Of a stretch of 64,000 bases of DNA, positions 45,357 through 53,700 are shown in pieces. The translations under genes and the position numbers were made by a program. Every line of letters starts with the position of its first letter. The first letter of the stretch is position 1. The notes under the pieces are model-generated. The model did not search any database and was not told where the DNA came from. It worked only from the letters and a program-made list of their open reading frames with translations. Source of the DNA: Nocardia lijiangensis NBRC 108240 (lineage in GTDB: Bacteria > Actinomycetota > Actinomycetes > Mycobacteriales > Mycobacteriaceae); assembly GCF_001613045.1 (NCBI RefSeq), contig NZ_BDBP01000013.1:1-64000 (forward strand), read 5' to 3'.

Positions 45357-45934
45357 TGCCGCTCCGTTCTTTTCGGTGTCGATCGGGCTTCGAGGGCCAG
45401 CCAGGCTGCCTCGGCCAGTTCCGCGCCGACCTGTGTCGGAGCGGTGCGGATGTCGCCGCCCAGCCACTGCCGCGAATACTCCTGCGCGGGGCCGAGCCAG
45501 AGTGCGTAGACGAGATCCAGATCCAGCGAGCGCACCGCGCCGTACGCGGCGTGCGTGCGATACCAGCGCGCGATATCGGTCATGAAGGTGCGGTTGCTTT
45601 CGCTCTCGCGGACGCCCGGCGGCCGCGCCGAGATGAGAACCTTTGCCCGGTGCTGGTTTTCGGTTACCCAGCGCAGGTGTTCCCGCACGCCCTCGGTGAT
45701 GCCCTCGCGCGCGTCGGTGCTCTGGCCGACCACCACCCAGAAGTGCTGCTGATAATCGGTCAGCGCGTGTGCCCACACCTGCCGGTACAGATCCGCCTTG
45801 TCCGGAAAGTGGTGGTAGAGCGCGCCGACGCTCGCGCCTGCCGCCTCGCGGATCTGCGCGAGCGTCGCATCCAAGGCTCCGTGCTCGGCGAACTGGCGTT
45901 CGGCCGCCAGCAACAACCGATCTCGGATCTTCAT
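45353..45934 (-). CDS. TetR-family regulator of the thioesterase operon
   Basis: A 193-residue TetR protein with the HTH LAQIREAAGASVGALYHHFP and a helical ligand domain (TFMTDIARWYRTHAAYGAV). It lies upstream of and overlaps the thioesterase gene, which is presumably its target together with its own promoter. No Shine-Dalgarno precedes the ATG; instead TAAATT ends 6 nt before it and an inverted repeat overlaps this box. A leaderless, autoregulated transcript is likely. Confidence 0.9.
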   Translation of the reverse strand: MKIRDRLLLAAERQFAEHGALDATLAQIREAAGASVGALYHHFPDKADLYRQVWAHALTDYQQHFWVVVGQSTDAREGITEGVREHLRWVTENQHRAKVLISARPPGVRESESNRTFMTDIARWYRTHAAYGAVRSLDLDLVYALWLGPAQEYSRQWLGGDIRTAPTQVGAELAEAAWLALEARSTPKRTERQ

Positions 45935-45937
45935 AAC

Positions 45938-45952
45938 CAGAATTTAGTTCTG
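45938..45952. promoter_or_regulatory. Operator/-10 overlap of the leaderless tetR
   Basis: The repeat CAGAA-N5-TTCTG (centre 45945) covers the candidate -10 box TAAATT (45946-45941 on the minus strand), 6 nt before the TetR ATG. A bound repressor would block the promoter directly. Confidence 0.55.
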
Positions 45953-46045
45953 TTTTTCGACCGGCGCAACGTCACTCGGCCGCCGCACCGCTCGTGGTCC
46001 GGCGAATCGTGCCTGGTTGTCACACGCGTGCGGTATGACGGACAG

Positions 46046-47113
46046 GTGGCCAGGTGGCTGTTGCACGTCGATCTCGACCAGTTCCAGGCGGCGGTGGAGT
46101 TCCGTCGCCATCCGGAACTGCGCGGCAAGCCGGTCATCGTCGGCGGCCACGGCGACCCGAACGAACCGCGCAAGGTGGTGACCTGCGCGTCGTATCCCGC
46201 TCGCGCCTACGGCGTCCGAGCGGGCATGGCGCTGCGTAGCGCACTGCGCAAATGCCCGGAGGGCGTCTTCCTGCCGCTCGACATGGCCGCCTACGAGGAA
46301 GCCTCCGACGAGGTCATGGCGCTGCTGCGCACCTTTCCCGGCCGGGTCGAGGTGTGGGGCTGGGACGAGGCGTTCCTGGCCGCCGACACCGACGATCCCG
46401 AACTGCTCGCACGCGAAATCCGCGGCGCCATCGCGGAATTGGACCTGACCTGCTCGATCGGCATCGGCGACAACAAGCTCACCGCCAAGCTCGCCACCGG
46501 CTTCGCCAAGTCCGCGGGCAAATCCTCGGATGTCCCCGGCGCGGGCGCCGCCGCGGGCATGTACCGGCTGACCGCCGCCAACTGGACCGAGGTCATGGCC
46601 GACCGGCCCACCGACGCGCTGTGGGGCATCGGCAGCCGCATCGCCGCCCGCCTCGCCGAACTCGGCATCCGCACCGTCGCCGACCTGATGGCGGCCGACC
46701 GGCACCGCCTCGCCGCGGTGTTCGGCCCGTCCACCGGCCCCTACCTGTGGGTGCTCGGCCACGGCAAGGGCGACACCGAAGTGACCACCGAACCGCGGAT
46801 CCCGGTGGGCCGCAGCAAATCCGAGACCTTCCCGCACGATCTCACCGACCCCGCCGAGATCCGCGCGCAGGTGGCGCGGATCGCCACCGAGGTCGCCGAG
46901 GAAATGGCCGAAGCGGGCCGGATCAGCATCCGGGTCTCCGTCACCGTGCGGACCAACACCTTCTACACCCGCAGCAAACAGGCCAAACTCCCCGAGCCGA
47001 CCGCCGACGTCGCCACCATCACCGAGACGGCCCTGCACATCATCGACCGCTTCGACCTGGACCGCCCCGTGCGCCTGCTCGGCGTGCGGTTGGAGTTCGT
47101 GCCCGAGAAGTAG
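46046..47113 (+). CDS. dinB2: Y-family DNA polymerase IV, DinB2 type
   Basis: A 355-residue translesion polymerase closely related to mycobacterial DinP/DinB2 (Rv3056): LLHVDLDQF (metal ligands D9 and D11), KVVTCASYPARAYGVRAGM, VWGWDEAF (catalytic Asp-Glu), SIGIGDNKLTAKLATGFAK and a C-terminal little-finger domain ending RPVRLLGVRLEFV. The residue after DLDQF, the steric-gate position, is Gln14, where typical DinB proteins have an aromatic residue and DinB2 has Leu. A short insert (SSDVPGAGA) follows KSAGK. The GTG at 46046 gives the family's N-terminus. There is no beta-clamp motif that I can place with confidence. Confidence 0.93.
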   Translation: MARWLLHVDLDQFQAAVEFRRHPELRGKPVIVGGHGDPNEPRKVVTCASYPARAYGVRAGMALRSALRKCPEGVFLPLDMAAYEEASDEVMALLRTFPGRVEVWGWDEAFLAADTDDPELLAREIRGAIAELDLTCSIGIGDNKLTAKLATGFAKSAGKSSDVPGAGAAAGMYRLTAANWTEVMADRPTDALWGIGSRIAARLAELGIRTVADLMAADRHRLAAVFGPSTGPYLWVLGHGKGDTEVTTEPRIPVGRSKSETFPHDLTDPAEIRAQVARIATEVAEEMAEAGRISIRVSVTVRTNTFYTRSKQAKLPEPTADVATITETALHIIDRFDLDRPVRLLGVRLEFVPEK

Positions 47114-47202
47114 TCGGTTCGCGCCGGGGACGTAGCCGCGGTGCCGCCCGCGCGATGACGGGCGGGCCGCGCCGGAGCGCCTCGAGCCGTGGCCGATCCT
47201 CG

Positions 47203-47208
47203 TATGCT
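47203..47208 (+). promoter_or_regulatory. Candidate leaderless -10 box TATGCT
   Basis: TATGCT ends 7 nt before ATG 47216, with no Shine-Dalgarno between, which is the spacing of a leaderless promoter. No clear -35 is visible. Confidence 0.5.
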
Positions 47209-47215
47209 CGACCGC

Positions 47216-48211
47216 ATGGAGTTCTGGGCGATGGTGGCACAGGAATCGGACAGCGGGATCGTGTTGACGCGGCAGCGGGTCGACGAGGAATTCCTCGGCC
47301 GGGGCACCGTGACGATCAAGGTGCACTACTCGAGCGCCAACTTCAAGGACGGACTCGCCATCACGCCGGGCGGCGGTGTGGTCCGCAACTACCCGATCGT
47401 GCCCGGTATCGATATCACCGGCGAGGTCGTCGCCTCCGAGTCCGACGATTTCGCGCCCGGTGATCAGGTCGTCGCGCACGGCTACGAGATCGGCGTCTCG
47501 CGCAACGGCGGCTTCGCCGAATACGCGAGGGTGCCGGACGAGTGGGTGGTGAAGCTGGACGGGCTGGACACCCGCGACGCCGCCGCCCTCGGCACCGCCG
47601 GTTTCACCGCGGCGATGAGCGTGCAGGCCCTGCTCGAACGCGGCCTCACCCCCGACGACGGCGCGATCCTGGTGACCGGCGCGACGGGCGGCGTCGGCAC
47701 CGTGGCCGTCGACCTCCTGTCCCGCCTCGGGTTCGAGGTCATCGCGTCCACGGGCAAGAAGGACGCGGGCGATCTGCTCGCCGAACTCGGTGCCAACGAG
47801 GTGATCGGCCGCCTGCCGGAGGATCCCGGGGCGAAGCTGCGCCCGCTGTCCAAGGCGCGGTGGGCGGGCGCGGTCGACAGCGTCGGCGGCAAGTCGCTGG
47901 CTTATGTGCTCAGCTGCATCGGCTACGGCGGTGCGGTCGCGGTCAGCGGCCTCACCGGCGGCCACGATCTGCCCACCACGGTCATGCCGTTCATCCTGCG
48001 CGGCGTCGCGCTGCTCGGTATCGACTCGGTCAACATGCCGATCGAGAAGCGCCGCGAGCTCTGGTCTCAGCTCGGCAAAGAGTTCCGCCCGCAGCACCTT
48101 TCGACGCTGGAGAGCTACGCCCCTGTCACCGAGGCGGCGGCCGTGCTCGCCCATATCAAGAGCGGGAAGCACTCCGGCCGCACGGTGCTGGGCGTCGCGG
48201 GCGAGTTCTGA
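47216..48211 (+). CDS. YhdH/AcuI-type quinone oxidoreductase (acryloyl-CoA reductase-like)
   Basis: A 331-residue zinc-independent MDR-family reductase. The N-terminal SSANFKDGLAITPGGGVVR and PGIDITGEV, the NADPH-binding VTGATGGVGTVAVDLL and GKKDAGDLLAELGANEVI, and the C-terminal MPFILRGVALLGIDSVN are typical of the YhdH/YhfP family; E. coli and Rhodobacter members reduce acryloyl-CoA to propionyl-CoA. ATG 47216 is preferred over ATG 47204 because of the leaderless promoter spacing. A strong terminator follows. Confidence 0.92.
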   Translation: MEFWAMVAQESDSGIVLTRQRVDEEFLGRGTVTIKVHYSSANFKDGLAITPGGGVVRNYPIVPGIDITGEVVASESDDFAPGDQVVAHGYEIGVSRNGGFAEYARVPDEWVVKLDGLDTRDAAALGTAGFTAAMSVQALLERGLTPDDGAILVTGATGGVGTVAVDLLSRLGFEVIASTGKKDAGDLLAELGANEVIGRLPEDPGAKLRPLSKARWAGAVDSVGGKSLAYVLSCIGYGGAVAVSGLTGGHDLPTTVMPFILRGVALLGIDSVNMPIEKRRELWSQLGKEFRPQHLSTLESYAPVTEAAAVLAHIKSGKHSGRTVLGVAGEF

Positions 48212-48220
48212 ACCCGCGGT

Positions 48221-48257
48221 GAAAGGCCGCACCGGTCGAGCGCCGGTGCGGCCTTTC
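48221..48257. terminator. Bidirectional terminator, 15-bp perfect stem
   Basis: GAAAGGCCGCACCGG (48221-48235), a 7-nt loop and its perfect complement (48243-48257) lie between the convergent reductase and ABC exporter genes. Confidence 0.93.
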
Positions 48258-48268
48258 CCGCGCTTCCC

Positions 48269-50149
48269 TCAGGCCGCGATCGTGACCGGGTCGTCCGCGA
48301 ACTGCGTGCGATACAGCTCGGCGTAGCGGCCTTCGGCGGCGAGCAACTGGGTGTGGGTGCCGCGCTCGACGACGCGACCGTCCTCCAGCACCAGGATCTG
48401 ATCGGCGGCGCGGATCGTGGAAAGGCGGTGCGCGATGACCAGCGCGGTGCGGCCCTCCAGTGCCTCCGAAAGCGCTTCCTGCACTGCGGCTTCCGAGGTC
48501 GAGTCGAGCGACGCCGTCGCCTCGTCCAGGATCACCACGCGCGGCTGCTTGAGCAGCAACCTGGCGATGGTGAGGCGCTGACGTTCCCCGCCCGAGAGGC
48601 GGTAACCGCGCTCGCCGACCACGGTGTCCAGTCCGTCCGGTAGCCCGGCGATCAGCTCGTGCAGGCGGGCCCGCCGCAGCGCGTCCCACAGCTCGGGCTC
48701 GGCCGCCTCCGGGCGGGCCAGCAGCAGGTTGGCGCGGATCGTGTCGTGGAACAGGTGCCCGTCCTGGGTGACGAGGCCGACCGTCTCGCGCAGCGAGCGC
48801 GCACCGATCTGCCGCACGTCGGCGCCATTGAGCCGCACCGCGCCGCCGTCCACGTCGTACAGGCGGGAAACCAGTTGGGCGATGGTCGATTTCCCGGCTC
48901 CCGAGGAGCCGACCAGCGCGACCAGCTGACCGGGTTCGGCGCGCAGCGACACATTGTGCAGCACGTCCACCCCGCCCCTGGTGTCCAGCGTCGCGACCTC
49001 CTCCAGCGAAGCCAGCGACACCTTGTCCGCCGACGGGTAGGCGAAGGTCACGTCGTCCAGCTCCACCGCGACGGGGCCCTCCGGCACCGCGATCGCGTCG
49101 GGCGCGTCCTCGATCAGCGGCCGCAGATCGAGCACCTCGAAGACGCGCTCGAAGCTCACCAGCGCGGCCATGATCTCCATCCTGGCGCTGGCCAGCGCGG
49201 TCAGCGGCGTGTACAGCCTGGTCAGCAGCAGCGACAGCGCGACGACCGCACCCGCGTCCAACTGCTCGCGCAGGGCGTACCAGCCGCCGAGTCCGTAGAC
49301 CAGCGCGACCGCAAGGGCCGAGACCAGTGTCAGCGAGGTGACGAACACTGTTTGCAGCATCGCGGTGCGCACACCGATGTCGCGCACCCGTCGCGCCCGC
49401 AGCGCGAACTCGTCGGACTCCTGTTCGGGGCGGCCGAACAACTTCACCAGCGTGGCCCCCGGCGCCGAGAACCGTTCGGTCATCTGCGTGCTCATGGCCG
49501 CGTTCAACCGCGCGGCCTCGCGCTGAAGCCCGGCCAGCCGGTTGCCCATTCGCCGCGCCGGAATCACGAACACCGGGAGCAGCACCAGCGCGAGCAGGGT
49601 GATCTGCCAGGAGATGCCGAGCATCACGGCGAGCGTGAGCACCAGCGTCACCAGGTTCGCGACGACACCGGACAGCGTGTCGCTGAAGGCGCGCTGCGCG
49701 CCGATCACGTCGTTGTTCAGCCTGCTCACCAGCGCGCCGGTCCTGGTGCGGGTGAAGAACGCGATCGGCATCCGCTGCACGTGGTCGAACACCGCTCGGC
49801 GCAGGTCGAGGATCAGACCCTCGCCGATCCGCGAGGACAGCCACCGGATGCCGAGCCCGAGCGTCGCGTCCAGTACCGCGAGCACGCCGATGATCACCGC
49901 GAGCGTCACCACCACGCGCGGCGCGGCCCCGCCGACGATGTCGTTCACGACGCGCCCCGCAAGCACCGGCGTCGCCACCGCGAGCAGCGCGGAGATCACG
50001 CTGAACACGAGAAACACCCCGATCCGCCGCCGATGCGGCGCGGCGAACCGGAGAATGCGCTGCGCGGTGGCGAGGCTGAACGGACGCTGCTCGTCGGGCG
50101 CGTTCATCCGTCGATACATCTGGCTCCACGCCACCGATTCGATACTCAC
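48269..50149 (-). CDS. ABC exporter, fused membrane and ATPase domains
   Basis: A 626-residue half-transporter. Six membrane helices span about 45-330, with the intracellular-loop motif MPIAFFTRTRTGALVSRL. The ATPase domain (about 365-620) has Walker A VGSSGAGKSTI, Q-loop VTQDGHLFHDTI, signature YRLSGGERQRLTIARLLL, Walker B VVILDEATASLD and the H-loop VIAHRLSTI. It works as a homodimer exporting lipids or drugs; substrate unknown. A 16-residue insert (KVSLASLEEVATLDTR) after FAYPSAD lengthens the start of the ATPase domain. Its promoter has a MerR-type structure. Confidence 0.92.
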   Translation of the reverse strand: MSIESVAWSQMYRRMNAPDEQRPFSLATAQRILRFAAPHRRRIGVFLVFSVISALLAVATPVLAGRVVNDIVGGAAPRVVVTLAVIIGVLAVLDATLGLGIRWLSSRIGEGLILDLRRAVFDHVQRMPIAFFTRTRTGALVSRLNNDVIGAQRAFSDTLSGVVANLVTLVLTLAVMLGISWQITLLALVLLPVFVIPARRMGNRLAGLQREAARLNAAMSTQMTERFSAPGATLVKLFGRPEQESDEFALRARRVRDIGVRTAMLQTVFVTSLTLVSALAVALVYGLGGWYALREQLDAGAVVALSLLLTRLYTPLTALASARMEIMAALVSFERVFEVLDLRPLIEDAPDAIAVPEGPVAVELDDVTFAYPSADKVSLASLEEVATLDTRGGVDVLHNVSLRAEPGQLVALVGSSGAGKSTIAQLVSRLYDVDGGAVRLNGADVRQIGARSLRETVGLVTQDGHLFHDTIRANLLLARPEAAEPELWDALRRARLHELIAGLPDGLDTVVGERGYRLSGGERQRLTIARLLLKQPRVVILDEATASLDSTSEAAVQEALSEALEGRTALVIAHRLSTIRAADQILVLEDGRVVERGTHTQLLAAEGRYAELYRTQFADDPVTIAA

Positions 50150-50191
50150 GATCGTTCCCTCTCGACCCCGCCATCCAACTACTGGTCACCG

Positions 50192-50222
50192 ACAGTAGGA
50201 CCTCAACAAAGGTTGAGGGCAA
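50192..50222 (-). promoter_or_regulatory. MerR/SoxR-type promoter of the ABC exporter
   Basis: On the minus strand, -35 TTGCCC (50222-50217) and -10 TACTGT (50197-50192) are separated by 19 bp, too long for normal sigma-70 contact but usual for MerR-controlled promoters. The dyad CCTCAAC-AAAG-GTTGAGG (50201-50218) fills the spacer. The predicted transcript start is about 35 nt before the exporter ATG. Confidence 0.65.
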
Positions 50223-50369
50223 GTCGATTCCCGCGCCGTCGCGAATTCCGCGTTCGGCGAACGCACAGCCCGCCGGTCGGAGCGAATCCCCTGCTCGACG
50301 ACCGCGGCTTATCCCCGGCCGCCTGGCGCGCCCCGTCGGCCGAGATCGCCCCGCGCCTAGGCTGACAGG

Positions 50370-53300
50370 GTGACCGAGGAGCGGATGGTGGCGGCGCTGC
50401 GCGGGCGGATCGACGGCGAGGTGGACGCCTCCCCGAGGCGGCGAGCGGAGTACTCCACCGACGCGTCGAACTATCGCGTGCCGCCGACCGCGGTGGTGTT
50501 CCCCCGCTCCGACTCCGATGTCGCCGAAACCCTCGGCTTCGCTCGCGAACACGGCCTGCCGGTCACCGCGCGCGGCGCCGGAACATCGGTGGCGGGCAAC
50601 GCGATCGGCTCCGGCCTCGTGCTCGACTTCAGCAGGCACATGAACCGGATCGTGCGCATCGACCCGGACCGGCGAACCGCCGAGGTACAGCCGGGTGTGG
50701 TGCTGTCCGCATTGCAGAGCGCGGCCCGCCCGCACGGGCTGCGGCTCGGCCCCGATCCCTCCACCCAGAATCGCTGCACCCTCGGCGGCATGATCGGCAA
50801 CAATGCCTGCGGGCCGCGCGCCGTCGCGTGGGGCCGCACCTCCGACACCGTGCGTGAGCTGCGCATCCTGGACGGAACCGGAACCGAGCGCGTCCTCGGG
50901 AACGACCCGGCCGCGGTGCCCGGGCTTGCCGAATTCACCAGGTCCGCTCTCGCGGTATTGCGCACCGATCTCGGCCGCTTCGACCGGCAGGCCTCCGGCT
51001 ACGGCCTGGAACACCTACTGCCGGAACGCGGTTCGGCGCTGGCCAAATCGTTCGTCGGCAGCGAGGGCACCTGCGGGCTGCTGCTGGACGCGGAGGTCGA
51101 ACTGGTCGAGCTGCCGCGCGCCACCGTGCTCACGGTGCTCGGCTACCCCGACATCGCCACCGCCGCGGACGATGTCGCCGCGGTCATGGCGTGTGCGCCG
51201 ATCGCGGTCGAGGGCATCGACGCCCGCCTCGTCGACGTGGTGCGCGTGCATCGTGGCGCGGTACCCGAACTGCCGCGCGGCGGCGGGTGGCTGTTCGTGG
51301 AGACCGCGGGCGCGAGCGCGGCGGAGGCGCTCGCGACGGCCGAGCGGCTGTGCCGGACGACGCACGCGCTGGACACCCGCATCGTCACCGACCCCGCGGC
51401 GGCCGCGGCACTGTGGCGGATCCGCGCCGACGGCGCCGGTCTGGCCGGACGCACCGCCGACGGCCGACCGGCCTGGCCCGGCTGGGAGGACTCCGCCGTC
51501 CCGCCCGAGCACCTCGGCGCCTACCTGCGCGAATTCGCCGAGCTCACCGCGCAGCACGGTGTGGACGGCCTGCTCTACGGCCATCTCGGCGACGGCTGCA
51601 TCCACGTGCGTCTCGACCTGCCGATCACCGAAGCGCCGCAACGCTTCCGCGCCTTCCTGTTCGACGCGGCCGAGCTCGTGGTGCGCTACGGCGGTTCGCT
51701 GTCCGGCGAGCACGGCGACGGCCGGGCCCGCTCGGAACTGCTCTCGGTGATGTACTCCCCCGACGTGCTCGCGGCCTTCGCCGGATACAAGGCGCTGTTC
51801 GATCCGGATGCCGTGCTCAACCCCGGGGTGCTCGTCGAACCGCGCCCGGTCGACGCCGACCTGCGCGTCGCGGGCTTGGCCTCGGTGCCGTCCACGGGCG
51901 GCTTCGCCTTCCCGCACGACGACGGTGACATCGGCGCCGCGGTGCACCGGTGCGTCGGAGTCGGGAAATGCCGCGCCGACAGCTCCGCCGCCGGCGGCTT
52001 CATGTGCCCCTCGTACCTGGCCACCGCCGACGAGAAGGACAGCACCCGCGGCCGCGCCCGCGTCCTGCAAGAAGTGGTGCGCGGCGCGCTGCCCTGGTCC
52101 GCGCCCGCCGTCGCGGAATCGCTGGATCTGTGCCTTTCGTGCAAGGCCTGCCGCTCCGACTGCCCGGCGGGCGTCGACATGGCGACCTACAAGGCCGAGG
52201 CCATGTATCGCCGCTACCGTGGCAGGCCGCGCCCGCTGGATCACTACGCACTGGGCTGGCTGCCCCGCTGGCTCGGACCCGCGAGCCGAATCCCCCGCAC
52301 CGCCAACGCGATCGCCGGTATCGGCTGGTTGCGCCGGATCGGCCTGCGCGCGGCGGGCATCGACCCGCGCCGCGACGTACCCCGGCTGGCCGACCGTCCG
52401 TTCCGCCGCACCGAACGCGCCCGAGCGCTGTTGTCGGCCGAACCGCCGACCCCCGCACTCGGCAATCCCCCGAGCGCCACACCAGCTGATGCCCCGAGCG
52501 GCGACGCCGTTCCGCGCGACACCGCGACGACAGCCGTACCCTTCGATGTCCGGAGCGGCGACGCCGTTGCACGCGACACCGCGACGACTGCCACCGCCGC
52601 CGATGCCCCGAGCGGCAACGCCGCTCCGACCGGCGCCGCGGCCATCGAGGTCGTAGGCGACGATGCGGCGAGTACCCAACCCCCAGCCGACGTACTGCTC
52701 TGGATCGACACCTTCACCGACGCCTTCGATCCCGAGATCGCGCAGGCGGCGGTGACCCTGATCGAATCGCTCGGCCACCGCGTGCGAATCCCCCGGCGAC
52801 GGCTGTGCTGCGGGCTGACCTGGCTCAGCACCGGACAGCTCGACAGCGCGCGCGCCAAGCTGCGCGCGACGCTCGCCGAACTGGACGAACACGTCCGCGG
52901 CGGTGGCATCGTCGTCGGGCTGGAGCCTTCGTGCACCGCCGTGCTGCGCGCCGACCTGCCCGAACTGCTCGCCGACGACCCGCGCGCCGCCCCGGCCGCG
53001 GCAGCCGTCCGGACGCTGGCCGAGTTCCTGGTCGAACACCCGGACTGGCGCCCGCCGCACCGAGCCGACGCGGTGGTGGTGCAGCCGCACTGTCACCAGC
53101 ATGCGGTGCTCGGCTTCGAGGCGGATCGCCGGATATTGACCGGCATGGGTGCGAAGGTAACGGAAATCGCCGGATGCTGTGGTCTAGCAGGAAATTTCGG
53201 TATGCAGAAGGGCCACTACGACATTTCGGTCGCGGTAGCCGGTAATGGATTGCTGCCCGCGCTCCGCGATGCCGCCGAAGACGCGATATTCGTCGCGGAT

Positions 53301-53381
53301 GGATTCTCGTGCCGCACCCAAAGCGCCCAACTCACCGGCCGACGCGGTCGGCATCTGGTGCAATTCCTCCTGGGAGAGTGA
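50370..53381 (+). CDS. FAD-linked/Fe-S oxidoreductase, YdiJ-like (D-2-hydroxyacid dehydrogenase type)
   Basis: A 1003-residue fused enzyme: FAD_binding_4 domain (about 35-230; GAGTSVAGNAIGSGL, GPDPSTQNRCTLGGMIGNN), FAD-linked oxidase C domain (to about 490; GHLGDGCIHVRLD, GEHGDGRARSELL), Fe-S part with CVGVGKC...MCPSY and CLSCKACRSDCP, and a C-terminal CCG-type domain (CCGLTW, CHQH, CCGLAGNFGM). This order is that of YdiJ/Dld-like enzymes that oxidise D-lactate or D-2-hydroxyglutarate. A low-complexity 19-residue repeat lies between the Fe-S and CCG parts. The GTG start lacks a clear ribosome-binding site. It stands alone and diverges from the ABC exporter. Confidence 0.9.
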   Translation: MTEERMVAALRGRIDGEVDASPRRRAEYSTDASNYRVPPTAVVFPRSDSDVAETLGFAREHGLPVTARGAGTSVAGNAIGSGLVLDFSRHMNRIVRIDPDRRTAEVQPGVVLSALQSAARPHGLRLGPDPSTQNRCTLGGMIGNNACGPRAVAWGRTSDTVRELRILDGTGTERVLGNDPAAVPGLAEFTRSALAVLRTDLGRFDRQASGYGLEHLLPERGSALAKSFVGSEGTCGLLLDAEVELVELPRATVLTVLGYPDIATAADDVAAVMACAPIAVEGIDARLVDVVRVHRGAVPELPRGGGWLFVETAGASAAEALATAERLCRTTHALDTRIVTDPAAAAALWRIRADGAGLAGRTADGRPAWPGWEDSAVPPEHLGAYLREFAELTAQHGVDGLLYGHLGDGCIHVRLDLPITEAPQRFRAFLFDAAELVVRYGGSLSGEHGDGRARSELLSVMYSPDVLAAFAGYKALFDPDAVLNPGVLVEPRPVDADLRVAGLASVPSTGGFAFPHDDGDIGAAVHRCVGVGKCRADSSAAGGFMCPSYLATADEKDSTRGRARVLQEVVRGALPWSAPAVAESLDLCLSCKACRSDCPAGVDMATYKAEAMYRRYRGRPRPLDHYALGWLPRWLGPASRIPRTANAIAGIGWLRRIGLRAAGIDPRRDVPRLADRPFRRTERARALLSAEPPTPALGNPPSATPADAPSGDAVPRDTATTAVPFDVRSGDAVARDTATTATAADAPSGNAAPTGAAAIEVVGDDAASTQPPADVLLWIDTFTDAFDPEIAQAAVTLIESLGHRVRIPRRRLCCGLTWLSTGQLDSARAKLRATLAELDEHVRGGGIVVGLEPSCTAVLRADLPELLADDPRAAPAAAAVRTLAEFLVEHPDWRPPHRADAVVVQPHCHQHAVLGFEADRRILTGMGAKVTEIAGCCGLAGNFGMQKGHYDISVAVAGNGLLPALRDAAEDAIFVADGFSCRTQSAQLTGRRGRHLVQFLLGE
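52488..52630 (+). repeat. 57-bp tandem repeat in the FAD/Fe-S gene
   Basis: Units start at 52488, 52545 and 52602 (57-bp period; two full copies and a partial third). They encode 19-residue units beginning DAPSGDAV, DVRSGDAV and DAPSGNAA and containing RDTATTA, in the linker between the Fe-S and CCG domains. Confidence 0.92.
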
Positions 53382-53420
53382 GGAATTCGAGCGCGCGCTG
53401 TGGACCGTGCGCCAGCTTCC

Positions 53421-53525
53421 TCAGCTGCCGAAAGGCAGCGTGCCAGGGGGAATATGGTAGCCAGAGCTACCCGCGAAGATGCTGCCCCAAGCGTCGAGCA
53501 ACCAGTTCAGCACGTTGGTGATCAT
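53421..53525 (-). CDS. Candidate 34-residue amphipathic small protein
   Basis: An open frame of 34 codons with an excellent GGAGG 5 nt before its ATG (53525). The peptide starts MITNVLNWLLDAWGSIF, has AGSSGYHIPPGTLPFGS as its second half, and no signal peptide. The first half forms a clearly amphipathic helix (L, W, I and F on one face); the second is Gly/Pro/Ser-rich. It is too short for standard gene calling. It lies convergently to the FAD/Fe-S gene (39-bp gap) and divergently to the glycosylase gene. Function unknown; tiny helical mycomembrane proteins such as corynebacterial PorA/PorH are a possible analogy only. Confidence 0.6.
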   Translation of the reverse strand: MITNVLNWLLDAWGSIFAGSSGYHIPPGTLPFGS

Positions 53526-53700
53526 TCAATCCTCCATGGTGGTTCGACTGCCAGCTGTTTTCTGATCGGACAATCTATCGCACGGAAATTTCGTCACATT
53601 ACAAATCCGGGGCCCGCGTTTCACGGCCGTGACCGGGCCGATGTGCGCGAAACGACCGGCCGGGTGCGTCCGGCGCATCGGACACACGGACAATGGGTCC

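Noticed and set aside
48156-51014. Minus-strand open frame of 952 codons across the ABC exporter and the FAD enzyme
   Set aside because: It runs out of frame through the exporter and antisense through the oxidoreductase, with an Arg/Ala-rich product. The exporter frame has all ABC motifs.
51015-53102. Open frame of 695 codons antisense to the FAD/Fe-S gene
   Set aside because: No motif, strongly skewed composition, and the plus-strand frame has complete FAD, Fe-S and CCG motifs.
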